From Paracorniculantispora psalliotae (taxonomy: Eukaryota > Ascomycota > Sordariomycetes > Hypocreales > Cordycipitaceae): 64,000 bases of DNA. The stretch is taken from NCBI GenBank assembly GCA_002796755.1, contig PHFE01000055.1, forward strand, positions 656,303-720,302. Reading direction: 5' to 3'. Below are positions 22,322-33,400 of this stretch, one piece after another. Numbering within the stretch: position 1 is the stretch's first letter; each line of letters opens with the position of its first letter. The notes under the pieces were generated by a model. The model did not search any database, was not told the DNA's origin, and was given only the letters and a program-made list of their open reading frames with translations. The position numbers and the translations under genes were made by a program.

Positions 22322-23461
22322 TCACGTATTCTCCCCCACCGTCGGCATCTCTTCGTCGTCGTTGTCCTCTTCCGCCGCGGCTGCCGCCGCCATCTTGAAC
22401 TCCTCCCTTCCCCTCTCCTCCTCCTCTCTCTTCCTCTTCACATCCACCTCCTCCTCGTCCGCCGGTTCCTCCTTCTTCGCCTTGCTCGTCTTCCCCGTCG
22501 GTCCGCGCCTGCGCGTGCGCTCCTTGCTAAGCGTGACCACCGACTCCATCCGCCGTCCCGGCGTCGGCATCGCCACCTTGCCATCCAGCACGTCCCGGAT
22601 CACCTGCGGCTCCGTCGGCACCACGCCCTCGTAGGCGTCGTGCAACGCCATCGGGTAGCGCTGCGCCAGCGCCGCCGCCCATTTCGTGCGGAAGCACCGC
22701 GCGGGGCCAAACATGGTCCGCATGACGATAAACTGACCCCACGTCGGGACAAGCCCCCGCTGCTGCACCGTCCGCGACACGTAGTGGTTCGCAAACGTCG
22801 CCGTGGACCGCGTCACGCGCGCCCGTGGCAGGTGGGCCAGCACCGACTGCTGCATCTCCGTCGTCCAGTGGCCGGCTTCTTCGTTCCAGACGAGCGCCAG
22901 CCGGTCAAAGATGGTCCGGTCGATGGGGTTGTGGCCCGGCGGCAGGAGGGAGAAGACCTCGGCGGCGGGCTGCGGTGGCGGACGCGGCTCGCGCGGCGCG
23001 GAAAAGGCACTGACGGAGACGGCCGGACCGCCGCCGCCGCTGCTGCTGCTGCCGCTGCTGCCGTTGTTGCTGTTGTCGCGGCCGTCGGGGCCAAATGCGG
23101 CGTCTTGGCGGGCGGCCGCGGCGATGAGGTCTAGCTGCCGGCCCGGGGCCTTGGTGCCGGTCCGGGTGGTGGCGGCGGGCTTCGCAACGCGTTTCCTGGC
23201 GGCGGGCTTGGTTTTACCAGGTGCAGATGTCTTTGGGGCTCGACGGGTATATTTCCGTTTCGGCTTCTTCGCCGGGGCGGCCGTGTTAACGGCGGCTGGC
23301 TCCGTCTCTTCCTGCTTTGTCTGCGCCGGGGCGTTCGCGCTGGCTTCGTCTGGCATGTTGTTGGTTGGGTCAAAGTCGGCGGATTCGCTCAAGAGTGTGA
23401 GAAAAAGGCTGGATTCCTCAAGTGAAGGTGATGTGGGATACTCGGCGGCCTCGGTGGTCAT
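22322..23461 (-). CDS. Uncharacterised nuclear-type protein
   Basis: Single open frame of 379 residues from the ATG at 23461 to the TGA at 22324-22322. The N-terminal third is disordered, with a basic AT-hook or nuclear-localisation-like stretch (KKPKRKYTRRAPK, then KPAARKRVAK). The central part, about residues 190-300, is folded-looking: WNEEAGHWTTEMQQSV, TATFANHYVSRTVQQRGLVP, WGQFIVMRTMFGPARCFRTK. The C-terminus is acidic and lysine/glutamate-rich. I do not recognise a named family; Sordariomycete-type hypothetical protein is the best description. The coiled-coil frame that follows without a frame change suggests the annotated stop may lie inside an intron, so the protein could be longer by about 40-57 residues. 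Confidence 0.7.
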   Translation of the reverse strand: MTTEAAEYPTSPSLEESSLFLTLLSESADFDPTNNMPDEASANAPAQTKQEETEPAAVNTAAPAKKPKRKYTRRAPKTSAPGKTKPAARKRVAKPAATTRTGTKAPGRQLDLIAAAARQDAAFGPDGRDNSNNGSSGSSSSGGGGPAVSVSAFSAPREPRPPPQPAAEVFSLLPPGHNPIDRTIFDRLALVWNEEAGHWTTEMQQSVLAHLPRARVTRSTATFANHYVSRTVQQRGLVPTWGQFIVMRTMFGPARCFRTKWAAALAQRYPMALHDAYEGVVPTEPQVIRDVLDGKVAMPTPGRRMESVVTLSKERTRRRGPTGKTSKAKKEEPADEEEVDVKRKREEEERGREEFKMAAAAAAEEDNDDEEMPTVGENT

Positions 23462-24137
23462 GTCGCTGTTAGAGAGTTGGGTGAAGGAGAAAGAAGGGTT
23501 CTTTTGGCAGATGTGTAGAAGACAGGGATAAGAAGATGAACAAGGTAAAAGAAATAAAAAGAATTATGATTAAGGCGACTGATAAAATAGAGTGAATAGG
23601 AATAACTAAATGATTAACTGCAACGCGGGGCGAGTGCCTGCAGGCGGGACGGTGTTTGCAGGTGCGTGTTGCCGGAGGAGGAATCGCAGCAGCTGGCGAA
23701 TTCGGGATTTCCGCCAACGAAAACGCATGAATTGACATTCACTGATTTACTTGTACTCCTCGTTCTTTTTATTTTCGCTGTTTTCGTTGTTTTCCTTTTG
23801 TGGTGTATAGTCGTTATATATCTTATTTATCTTATAAGTGCTATTTTTCTCGATGCGTTTATTTTCTTATTTCCTTTATATTTCATTTTTTTTGATCTCA
23901 TCCCTTTGCATAGTGTATTGTTAAAAAAAGAAAATACAGAAAATTATATCATTCAATAATTGCCATTTTCTGGCATATTGTGCATCGCGTGTCGAAGGTG
24001 TCGTGATCGCCGCAGTGTCTCCTAGCGCATCCGAGCTAGTACAGCAATGACGCTACTACAGGTTGAAACATGTAGCGGTGTCGCGTCTCGCCACTAAACT
24101 TGCTTCTTTCATTAACACATTCCCATAATCTACGAAA
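23462..24137. promoter_or_regulatory. Divergent intergenic region with AT-rich block
   Basis: Separates a minus-strand gene from the plus-strand DUF3074 gene and must contain both promoters. At about 23755-23955 there is a T-rich, low-complexity block. It resembles in composition the centre of the short elements near 60.3 and 62.0 kb but lacks their recognisable ends. Confidence 0.4.
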
Positions 24138-25028
24138 ATGGCGCAGACTCTCGGTCCATACGTGCACCTCTGGGGCATTGACGCTTCCCAGCTGCCGGCG
24201 CAGAACGCCTCAGGCGCAGAGCTCACGCCCCTCCTCACCAGCTTGCTCACGGAAGCGCTACCTTTTGTCGGCGATGTGCCCACCGGCAAGGACTCGGGCG
24301 CCTCATCCTGGAAGTATCGCAAGACGTACGGCTACCCGTCGTCGACAGCGCCCGTCGACCTCTATGAGAGGAAACTTGTCGCCGACGCCATGCGCCGCGT
24401 CGCCACCGAGCACAAGGACCAGCTGCCGCAGGTGAGCCCGTCCAAGGTCGGCCCCGAGACGTGGTTCCTGCGCCGCAGCGTGCACGAGGATGCCGCGCAG
24501 CCCAAGACGGCCATCTGGGACGAGTTTGCCGCCAGCTTCAAGCAGCACCACGCCGAGTCGGAAATGGCCTTTACCGAGACGGTGGTCAAGACGACGTCGC
24601 GCCGGCAATGGGACTGCAGCGGCGTCGCGGTGCAGGTCGGCGGCGAGACGTGGGTCGACTGGACGCTCAAGCTCGAGGAGTCGGTGCACAAGCTGCCGTT
24701 CCCGCTGCAGAAGCGCGTCTTCCCCGTGCTGCAGGCGACGGCGGCGGTCGAGGGCCGCAGGGAGTTTGTCGTGGTCCAGGTGTTCTTCGCGGGCGGGCCG
24801 GCGGAGGAGAATGCCCACGGCACGGTCACGGGCGCGTACACGAGCATTGAGCGCATTCGCGAGTTGCCTGATGAAGTGAATGGCAAGAAACAGATTGAAT
24901 GGGTCATGGGCACTGCGTCGGATGCCATGGGCATTTTACCCGAGTTCATCCAGAACCTGGCCACGCCGGACATGGTGCCCAAGGACGTCGACTTTTTCAT
25001 GTCGTGGGTTGTCGGACAGAGAAAGTAG
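24138..25028 (+). CDS. DUF3074 START-like domain protein
   Basis: Single exon, 296 residues, ATG context AAAATGGC. The sequence matches fungal DUF3074 proteins, which adopt a START/Bet v 1-like lipid-binding fold. Seen are a SWKYRKTYGYPSSTAPVDLYERKL entry segment (shown here in part), the WFLRRSVHEDAAQPKTA segment near residues 112-128, a central FTETVVKTTSRRQW, and a C-terminal helix carrying PEFIQNLATPDMVPKDV. Length is normal for a stand-alone family member. No signal peptide or membrane helix, so it is probably cytosolic. Ligand unknown. It is followed 256 bp later by a gene on the same strand, with no sign of functional linkage. Confidence 0.85.
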   Translation: MAQTLGPYVHLWGIDASQLPAQNASGAELTPLLTSLLTEALPFVGDVPTGKDSGASSWKYRKTYGYPSSTAPVDLYERKLVADAMRRVATEHKDQLPQVSPSKVGPETWFLRRSVHEDAAQPKTAIWDEFAASFKQHHAESEMAFTETVVKTTSRRQWDCSGVAVQVGGETWVDWTLKLEESVHKLPFPLQKRVFPVLQATAAVEGRREFVVVQVFFAGGPAEENAHGTVTGAYTSIERIRELPDEVNGKKQIEWVMGTASDAMGILPEFIQNLATPDMVPKDVDFFMSWVVGQRK

Positions 25029-25284
25029 CGAGTACTCTGAGCAGGGTGCTAATATGATACCAATTGAATAAATTTACACCAGAATTTCAATTTCCATTGT
25101 TTGGAGAAACCAATTTGAAGTAGTGGAGGAACCGGCCGTTTGTTCTGTCGGCTGCCAGTCAACGCCGAGGAAGGAACTGGCAAAAGACAAACGGCCTACT
25201 TTACCTTGTGTCGCCAGCACCACCAATCTTCTTTAAATCAAAACCTTCATCCATCTCAATGCCATCATTTCAATTACATCCAAA

Positions 25285-26309
25285 ATGACATCCAGATCAC
25301 GATCCGTCCCTCCCGTACCGCCCAACACCCGCGTCACCCGCAGCAGCCAGGCCGCCACCGCCTCCAGCACCCTCCTCGCCGTGCACCGCACCCGCACCAC
25401 CGTGCCCCCCGGCGGCAGCACTCCTGCTCCCCATGCCGCGCACCTGGCCGCGCAGGCCGAGGCCCTCGCCAAGATGACGCTCGAGATGAACATTCGGTCC
25501 GTCAGCAAGCAGGCGGCGCGGCTGGAGCAGGACCTGAAAGCGCTGGTGCAGAGCACGGCGCACGACGCGGCGTTTCGGGCGCACCACGAGACCCGGCTGC
25601 AGGACATGTGGAAGGAGATTCTGGCCGTCAAGGCGCACGCGGCGCAGGAGCGGGAGACGAAGAGCATGGCGGACGAAGCGTGCCGCGAGGAGATGAGCCG
25701 CGTCATGGAGGCGATGCGCGGCGAGATTGCGGGCGTCAGGGAGATGGTGGGCGGGCTGTCGGCGACGGTGGCGGAGCTCCCTACGGCAGAGCAGCTGCAG
25801 AATGCATTGAGTCAAAGCACTGAAGGCGACGCCGCCAAGCATGAGCATGAAAGTATGTCTACCCGCTATCCTGTGTAAGCCCTTGTGCTGTTCTCAACTG
25901 ACTAACATGGCATCTAGCACAAGATGTCGACAGCGAGTCGCAGACACTTTCCCAACCGTCGACCCTGGCAACTCCGTCGATACGCACACGCATCCAAGAC
26001 GCCGTCAAGTCGACGCGGCGCTGGAACCGCGACCACAAGACGACGCGGCTGACCGACGCCGTCTTCTGCGCGCGCTACCTCCAGCAGCAGTCGAAGCGCG
26101 ACGCCCGCATGGCCGTGTTCCTGCAGCGCGCCATCCAGCGGCGCGTGCAGGCGCGGTTTCCCGGCCGCCCGCTGCGGCCGCGCAGCCTCGACGAGTTCTG
26201 CCAGCTCGTGGCGTGGGCCGACGTCAAGGCCGTCGTGGAGGGGGTGCTGCTGCGCGACACGACGGACGTGACGGAGGCGCTGCAGGCGGCGGAGGAGCAG
26301 GGCAAGTGA
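25285..26309 (+). CDS. Coiled-coil protein of unknown function
   Basis: Two exons, 25285-25852 and 25918-26309 (960 nt, 319 residues). The intron has GTATGT, CTGAC/CTAAC branch sites and TCTAG. After a disordered, threonine/serine-rich start, residues about 50-185 form a long alanine- and glutamate-rich helix of coiled-coil type (KMTLEMNIRSVSKQAARLEQ; MADEACREEMSRVMEAMRGE). The second exon encodes an arginine-rich compact region with WNRDHKTTRLTDAVFCARYL and SLDEFCQLVAWADVKAVVEG. I do not recognise a named family. No signal or membrane segment. Upstream, a 256 bp gap separates it from the DUF3074 gene. Confidence 0.72.
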
Positions 26310-26676
26310 TGGGGACGCAAACTGGTACGTGGATGGTTATGAAGAAATAATTTGGTGATGGATGTATATACATGAATTCGGAGATGGGCATGACAAGACT
26401 GAGGATGTGTAATGTAATGTAGAGGTATAGATGATGGTGTTTTCTACTCTCAAGGCTCTCAGCACTATCTAGATAAAAAAAGCCGGCCCGTCAAAAAGGC
26501 CAATAAAAACAACCCGCTTGATTCCAAAAATTGGTAAACACGCCCTTCCATAAACGCCAATGAATAAATGTACATTATAGCCCGTCCCAATGGAACCATC
26601 TTACTATAGTTCCGTTTTCTTTTGGTCCCCCTTCCCATCGATTAAACAGAAAACCCCCAGAACAAAATCCACCTCT
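26310..26676. other. Convergent 3' gap
   Basis: Holds the 3' ends of the coiled-coil gene and of TAF7. Nothing else seen. Confidence 0.5.
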
Positions 26677-28200
26677 TTAATCATCCATTTCCATGCCAAT
26701 CGACGACATTTTCAGCTCAATCTCCGATTTCAGCTGCTTAATCTGACTCTCCAACCGCTGGCGGAGAATCTTGTTTTGCGTCTTTTCGAGATCGGCCCGG
26801 CGGTGGTTGAGCTGCCTCCTCAGGTCGTTGATGATGTCCTTGACGCCCTGGGCCTCATCACGCGCCGCGCGCTGATCCTCATCCAGGTCATCATCGTCAT
26901 CATCATCGTCGTCGTCGTCTTCGTCTTCGTCGGATTCATCGGATTCGTCCATTTCGATGGATTGATGGACGGCGGGCGTGTTGGCCTGCGTCGTCATCAT
27001 GGGCGTGCCGATATCCATGCCCGTCGCGGGCGTGGCGACGAGATCGTCCGCAAAGGCGGCTTCCAGATCGGCTTCCAGGTCCAAATCGCCGTCGCCGTCG
27101 GCATCGTCCGCGCCGGCGTCGCCAAAGTAGTCCATCGAATCATCCAGCTCGCCTTCGGCATCTTCGCCCTCGGCGTCCTCTTCCTCGTCTTCGCCGTTCG
27201 GATTCGTCTCGTCCACCCACTCCCAGGCCGTGCGGTCCGCCATGGCGTCCTCGCCCAGCAGCCTCTCCACCTCCATCTCTTTATCCTCAATCTCCTTGCG
27301 CGAAATCGTTTTCGCGAAGCGCCGGTTCACGCAGTCGTGCATGGGCGGTGTCAGGCCGTGCGGCCACTTGAACCCGTTGGGATCAATCATGCTCGGCAGC
27401 GGCGCCTTTTTCGCCTCGTCTTCGCTTTTCACCGGCTGGAACACGAGCAGCATCTGGCACACGTCGGCCGACTTTAGAAACGACTTCTTGTCCCACGTCT
27501 TCATCGACTCCGTAATCGTCGGCAGGTCGACCATGACGGCCGCAAACATCTGGCCCTTGACCGTCACCACCGCGCGGTGCGAATCCTCCTCGAAGAACTT
27601 GAGCGCAATGTTGGCGCCCCCCTGCTGCCGGCTCACGCCAATCTTGCCCGTCTCCATCATGGTCCGCACGTAGTCGCTGTGCTCGCCCGGCACCATGCGC
27701 AGGATGAACTGCTCCTCGATCGCGGGGTCCATCTCGCGGTCGCTCGCCTCCGAGTCGTAGCCGTCGCCCGGCGGGTGCACGGGTGGCCGCCCGCGCGCTT
27801 TCAGCACCAGTTGAGTGTGCGCGCCGCCGGCCGCCGCCGCCGCAAGGGCCTTGGCCTGTCGGATCTTGATCTTGGTCGCTGGCGGCGCCGAGGTCGCGAG
27901 CGGCATGTCGTCGTCGTCGTCGTCATCTCGTTGGCGCTTCTTGCTCTCGACGAGTTTCTGTGTCGGCTTCGACTGCCGTCCCGCCTTCGTCTTGACGGGC
28001 GTGGCCTGCTCACCGCCGCCGCCAGGTGTCGCTGGCGTGGAGCCGCTGAGCTTGAGCTTCACTTTGCGCGAGCCGCCCTCGCCAGGAGTCGCGATCGCGG
28101 AGGGCGGTGTGTCGGTGACGAAGGAGGCTGATCGGTTGACGTTGATTTTGAGGCGCGGTTTGGGAGGCCCCGCGGGCGTTCCTGGTCCCGGGTCCGCCAT
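26677..28200 (-). CDS. TAF7: TFIID subunit TAF7 (TAFII55)
   Basis: Single exon, 507 residues, from the first in-frame ATG at 28200 (the frame is open upstream only through non-ATG codons). General transcription factor TFIID subunit acting in the nucleus. The TAFII55 N-terminal domain begins near residue 158 with AIEEQFILRMVP and continues through ALKFFEEDSHRAVVTVKGQ, MVDLPTITESMKTWDKK, SADVCQMLLVFQPV, and GLTPPMHDCVNRRFAK near residue 300. The front 150 residues are disordered, with a basic-plus-acidic tract (KKRQRDDDDDDD). The C-terminal half holds long aspartate/glutamate runs and then a coiled coil (DLRRQLNHRRADLEKTQNK, QIKQLKSEIELK), as is usual for fungal TAF7. No introns. Confidence 0.93.
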   Translation of the reverse strand: MADPGPGTPAGPPKPRLKINVNRSASFVTDTPPSAIATPGEGGSRKVKLKLSGSTPATPGGGGEQATPVKTKAGRQSKPTQKLVESKKRQRDDDDDDDMPLATSAPPATKIKIRQAKALAAAAAGGAHTQLVLKARGRPPVHPPGDGYDSEASDREMDPAIEEQFILRMVPGEHSDYVRTMMETGKIGVSRQQGGANIALKFFEEDSHRAVVTVKGQMFAAVMVDLPTITESMKTWDKKSFLKSADVCQMLLVFQPVKSEDEAKKAPLPSMIDPNGFKWPHGLTPPMHDCVNRRFAKTISRKEIEDKEMEVERLLGEDAMADRTAWEWVDETNPNGEDEEEDAEGEDAEGELDDSMDYFGDAGADDADGDGDLDLEADLEAAFADDLVATPATGMDIGTPMMTTQANTPAVHQSIEMDESDESDEDEDDDDDDDDDDDLDEDQRAARDEAQGVKDIINDLRRQLNHRRADLEKTQNKILRQRLESQIKQLKSEIELKMSSIGMEMDD

Positions 28201-28622
28201 TCTGAATTGCTTTGTTGATGATGGAAGAAGATGTTGGAGAGGAACAAGTTGCGACGCAGTTGCTAGATTAAGTGGGGCCGAATCAAGCTTCCGCGCCGCG
28301 TGCACGCCGCCCTGCCAACGTGAAACAGTGCGAGCAATTTTGATAAAGTGTTACTTTATTTATTTAATTTTGGTATCTCATTTTAATTTACAAACAGCAA
28401 AAGGCAATCGCGGACGAAATTATTCAAAGTGATTGTCTTTGTTGTGGCATGGCTTCAACATGCTCTAAATTAAGCTATTTATATCCATCTAGGGCCATTG
28501 GCCAACGCCGTTTTACCATCCCTAAAAAGGCCGTTCATACAATGCAACTATTTATATATATAATTCAAAACGCCATATAATGCTTTTCAGACAAAAAAGA
28601 AAAAAATGAATGCTAGAACAAT
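28201..28622. promoter_or_regulatory. TAF7 upstream region
   Basis: 422 bp between the TAF7 start and the stop of the next minus-strand gene. Moderately AT-rich in its right half; no distinct motif recognised. Confidence 0.4.
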
Positions 28623-30449
28623 TCAAAGGTCCAGGCCTCGCCAGGTGTAGTCACCGTCCACATTGATCCATGCGCCAGCCTCAATGCCTTCCCACCCCAT
28701 CATGACGCCAAGGATGCGGCATCCCATGGCGCTGACCGCGCAGACCACCTTGTCACTCGCACCAGAGAGCACGGCGAGGTCCATCATGTATGCGCGCCCC
28801 AGCAGGCTGCGCAGCCTGAGGGTCTGCTCCGAGGGTCTCATGCGGGACACGGCCCTGATTTCCGACACGTAGGGAGACGCGGCCGGCGCATTGGCCGAGT
28901 TGTCTTTTGATTCAGAGCCGAGGTGCCAGAATATGGACGCGAAGAAGCCGCCCTCCCAGCCAAACGTGTCCTCAACGAAACGGTGCAGCACATGGGGATC
29001 GTAATTGGCATCCTCGATGTTATCCTTGGATGCCAGCTGGATTCGATCCTGTGCCGGCAGCAGGCTGGAGAGTTCATCCTCCTGATAAGCATGGGGATCA
29101 TCGGAAGCGAGCATGGTGATGGCGTCGCGGGCGCCTTTGTAGTTGGCGCCGGCGGTCTCGTTGTAGTGCTCGTCAACGAGGGTCTGCACCCTGCTCAGGT
29201 AGACCTCGGCTGGGATATATGTATCCTTGTACTGAAACTCCAGCGGGTGTCGGTCACCGTGGCGGATATGCAAACCAATGACCGGGGAGTCTGTGGATGA
29301 GGTTTCACTAGCCTTGGCTTTGTTATGGATTTCGCGAATGCGCTGGTCAGCGTAAGACTGGTCCGCTTGGTTCAGCTTGAACATGGCTGTGTAGCCGACT
29401 CGGGCCAGGGTGAAGAGCCGTTGGGTCTCGCTGATCTCAGGGTACGAATCGAGTTTGGCAACCAGTTCAGACAAAATTTCCTTGGCATTGGTGTTGGAAA
29501 CTACCAGGTGCCTAGCCTCAGCAGGGCATGGTAGAATGTGGTGTCGAGGTGGCGGTTGGCACTTGGGCACTGGAGGTGTGTCAAAGATATCAGTGTATGT
29601 GCCGTAGGCCCATCGGGAGTCGTCGATGAAAAAGTCTTTTCCGAGTTCCTTGGCGAGACCGTAGGCTGTCCACATGGACATGAGAGCTTGGCCAATGCCG
29701 GCATCTGTGCTCTCCAGAACGTAAATCATGGAGCTGTGGCAGACAGGAAGATTGTCAACATCTTCTGACAGTCCAACAAAACTGCCGCTGCGCCATTTCT
29801 TCAACGGCGACTTATCAGAAGAGGGAAGCAGATGCGTCTTTTCTGCTTCCACAACATCGACAAAGCGATTGGAGCTGTGCTTTTTCAACACTGACTGGCT
29901 CGCCGCGGGACCAGAGCCAGAGGTTTGGCGGATGGCAGCCTCGCGGCAGCTTCCCATCATTTCCGAATACGTCTCCATGGATAAAGGAAACCGGTACTTC
30001 ATCGGGATCGACACAGTCCATTTTGAGCGACCGTGATTGTCGTCTATGACAATTGGGGTGGGAAAGTCGGGCAAGTCATCCTGCGCCACCAATTTGTACT
30101 CTTCCTCCAAGATGGAGAGTGAGCTCACATTGCGCCCAAAAATCCAGGTAAACATATATCCAAAGGCCGACAATATGAAAAGGTAGAAGAAAAAGCGGAC
30201 AATTCGACTAGGGCGGCCAGAAAACGGATTGGACGATGCGCGTTTGCGTCGGGGTACGAGCGATGGCAGGCTCGGCGAGGGAGGCGGCGAGTAGAATAAA
30301 CTGCTGAGGGGTGGTTGACTTGAGGAGGATGATGCAACGTCCTGGACTTGGGCGCGTTCGTGAAGATTGTAGGAAGCGGCTCGACGGAGGTTCATTCGAG
30401 GTGGAATGGCCAGCAGTCGCGGGTCGGTGACGTCGATCTGGGGCGTCAT
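28623..30449 (-). CDS. Fucosyltransferase-like type II membrane protein
   Basis: Single exon of 608 residues from the ATG at 30449. A cytosolic, proline/serine-rich N-terminus precedes one membrane anchor at about residues 82-104 (FFFYLFILSAFGYMF), which indicates a type II Golgi or ER enzyme. The motif IGLHIRHGDRHP at about 391-402 matches the nucleotide-sugar-binding HxRxGD signature shared by alpha-1,6- and O-fucosyltransferase-type enzymes. An earlier DAGIGQALMSMWTAYGLAKEL segment at about 249-270 is the usual family element that precedes it. The C-terminal GRAYMMDLAVLSGASDKVVC segment matches the late part of the same fold. Fungi generally lack known core fucosylation, so donor and acceptor are open. 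Confidence 0.8.
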   Translation of the reverse strand: MTPQIDVTDPRLLAIPPRMNLRRAASYNLHERAQVQDVASSSSSQPPLSSLFYSPPPSPSLPSLVPRRKRASSNPFSGRPSRIVRFFFYLFILSAFGYMFTWIFGRNVSSLSILEEEYKLVAQDDLPDFPTPIVIDDNHGRSKWTVSIPMKYRFPLSMETYSEMMGSCREAAIRQTSGSGPAASQSVLKKHSSNRFVDVVEAEKTHLLPSSDKSPLKKWRSGSFVGLSEDVDNLPVCHSSMIYVLESTDAGIGQALMSMWTAYGLAKELGKDFFIDDSRWAYGTYTDIFDTPPVPKCQPPPRHHILPCPAEARHLVVSNTNAKEILSELVAKLDSYPEISETQRLFTLARVGYTAMFKLNQADQSYADQRIREIHNKAKASETSSTDSPVIGLHIRHGDRHPLEFQYKDTYIPAEVYLSRVQTLVDEHYNETAGANYKGARDAITMLASDDPHAYQEDELSSLLPAQDRIQLASKDNIEDANYDPHVLHRFVEDTFGWEGGFFASIFWHLGSESKDNSANAPAASPYVSEIRAVSRMRPSEQTLRLRSLLGRAYMMDLAVLSGASDKVVCAVSAMGCRILGVMMGWEGIEAGAWINVDGDYTWRGLDL

Positions 30450-33400
30450 TTTGGCTGTAAACAAAGAGAAAGGATTCGTGCGAAAAAAGAAGAAGCAAAG
30501 GTGCAAGGATCGATCAACGACGAGGCCGTCTTGGAAAAGATTGAGAAAATATCAGCCGAGGTGAAGTAAAGGAAAGCGGCAAAGAAGCCAGCTACAGAGT
30601 CCGACCAGCAGGCATGCAGCGGCAGCCGACTAAAAGAGAAGAGAAATGACAAAGGAGAGGAAGAGGAGAGATGAAGGTCCCTTCTCTAGCCGATGTCGAT
30701 CGTTTGTTGCAGATTGACAATTATATGCCAGGGCCTCTTAGCAGACGCGGAAACTTTCGAGTTTGTATAAGAGGAGGCGTCCTCTTGTGGCCCCAGCGAA
30801 CGGGCCCGACGTACGATACAAGCGAGTGTCCCAAAATAAAGTTGCGCAGTTGTCGATGGGCTTTTGTTTTTACGTGGTCAAAAAAAAATCCGTTTCGTTT
30901 CGCAAGTCTGTACTTCTTGCTTTTTGTTTTCTTTTCGGGGCCGGAGGCGTCGTCGTAAGGCTTTTTCGTATCCCCTGCCGTGCTGGGGGATGAAACCAGA
31001 GCCGCCTGATGTTTCGAGACCAGTGGGCGGGCGTGCGTGCGTCGTAGCGGCGGGGGCTGCCAAATTGGTGTGCGGCCGAGAAGGCGTGCGATGTTGATGC
31101 GATATTCCGTTTGTTGGAATCTTGAAGGAATCAGGATAATGGAGGGAGGAAGAAGAAGAGGAAGAGGAAGAAGTGAACGAAAGGTGGAATGTACAACAGC
31201 CTGTTGTCAAGTCGCCGGCCTGTCAACGGTGGCAAACGGAGAACCACTTAAAGCGGCAAGATGCAGAGTTGGACGACGCCAAGTGCCAATCTTTCCGACT
31301 CTCTTGAGAAGAAAAAAAGTGTAATAGAACAGAGTCCACAGGATATTTCTGTAGAAATGACAGAAAAGGGAAAAGAAAAAGCATAATCGACAGGTGGAAA
31401 TCGGGACAGCTACGCATGTTTAAAGGCTCGGCGCCACGCAGCCCAGCAAGCAGGGGACGCGATACAGGATCGGCGGCTAAAAGCTTCCATGGGTCGAGGG
31501 CCCAGCGTCATACCTAGGGGTATGTTTGTCTTCTGCCATGTTTTTTTCCCTGCATAGACATGGATTACAAAGGTCCGAGTTGAGCTGTATTGTTATTGAG
31601 TGTTATGACGTGTGAGTCTGTATGTGTGGTTTGTTGCTTTTCTGGTGCGACGCTGAAGCGGGTGACGTTTGTGCGATGGGATGGCTCAACTTCAATACGG
31701 GGTTTTGTTCCTACCGTCTTACGATTTTTTTGCGCCCGAGAGGAAAAGGCCCTCGTTTCATGCAGGCGGAATGCTTAACATGGCAAAGGGCAGTGGGCGC
31801 TGTGCCTGCCCACGCCCCAGAATCCCACCACTCACAAATCGGTATAGTCAATCCAGTCAACCCAACAAACTTTGAATACATAAATCTTTCTCTAGCATGA
31901 GTAGTGGCTCAACTCTTATTGTATACCCGGTTTGCATTGTGTTGACTGCCCTTCCAATCCTCCTGTGGTCTGTCAGTCCAGTATCCGGTCCCGCTCCTCT
32001 ATCCAAATCCCTCCCATTAATACGAGGCAGAAAAAGACCCAACATGCGCTTCCTCTTCTCATTCGTGCCATCTGTTAACAGCAGTTCCTCTTTTTTTTTT
32101 CGGTCCCGCCAGCTTTTGCTTCGTCCAACAGTGGCGCCCGCCCCTGGTCCGACTAGTGCCGTTTCATCCTGTGACGGGAGCCTCCTCCGCGTCAACCTCC
32201 TCAACCAATCACCTCTCACACACTCTCTTTCACTCCTCAGCGCTGTGCATCGCTGCGCATTCGTATCTGCGCTGTGCTTTTTCCCTTTCCTTCTTGTCCC
32301 TTTCTTCTTCAGCAGTGCACACACACACATGCATTAGCTCCCTCCCGCCCCTCCTCCAAGGCCGAGAGCCTCGATTGGTGGAGCCACTTCAACCTCTGCC
32401 ACCTCCTCAGCCCACCATCCACCATCCAGCACCCACATTCATACGACAGCTTAAATGGGCATCGATGTCTTTTTTACCTTTTGCTAGTCCTCTCTACTAC
32501 CAACCCGACCTCTGAAAAGTTTCGCTGAAAACCTTTGTGTGGTGACCTTACAACAGCAGTCCAAACTCTACTTCTAACCCACGCCGTCCACACTTTGTTT
32601 CCCTCTCTCTCTCCCACACCATGTATCCTGCAGGGGCAGAGTCTTTTAAAAACCAAGGGAAAAAGTAAATAAAGTAAAAACAACGAACGTGCATGGTGTA
32701 GAGGACCCAGAAAGTAAGCTGTCGGTAGAGAGGCCAAAATGAACAAAAGCAAAGAAGCATGCATGCAAGCCATACCATCTGTGCGCATATACCGTCACCA
32801 AAGACGCACGCAACGATGGCTCGCCGGGTACAACGCTACGGCGGTGGCCAAGCACGACGGTGTCGGAAACGCTGACGCCGTTACTGTACGTGCGCAGAAC
32901 CGCACCGACAAGCCGAACATGCCCATGAGTTGCCAGCTATGAAGCCGATAACAAGACATCTAGGCATAGAGTTATATTTATTAATGTGTCGCCTGTACAT
33001 GAATGGCAGGTCCGCCAACTACCTCGGTCCATTGACAGTCGTCTCATCATGCGAGACCTGCGTTGCTCATTCGGAGGATCATCCTGTTTGATCTTCTGCA
33101 TGACAATGTCAGCTCCAGATCACTTGCCTCTCCCGGAACTGGTCATCTAGTCTCCCTGCCCATCAACATCAAACATGTATCCCCCTTCATCTCATTTTCT
33201 CATTTTCGCTTCTTCATCCGAACCATCTCTTACACATACTTACATCCTCATTCATCACTCCACATCACTTACACCAAAAGAATGATTGGGAATATGTATT
33301 TTGTGCTCTCTTTATGCAACAACTACTACTCTTACACTTGCCAATTTTCTTTGCCAAACAAAAATAACATAAAAACAACCAATAAAAAGCTGACGTATAA

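Noticed and set aside
22112..23134. 340-codon plus-strand frame
   Set aside because: Arginine/leucine-rich shadow of the minus-strand gene in GC-rich DNA.
23755..23955. Third copy of the MITE-like element
   Set aside because: Only the T-rich composition agrees; the terminal CTGAAATAAT and GTAGTACT segments are absent.
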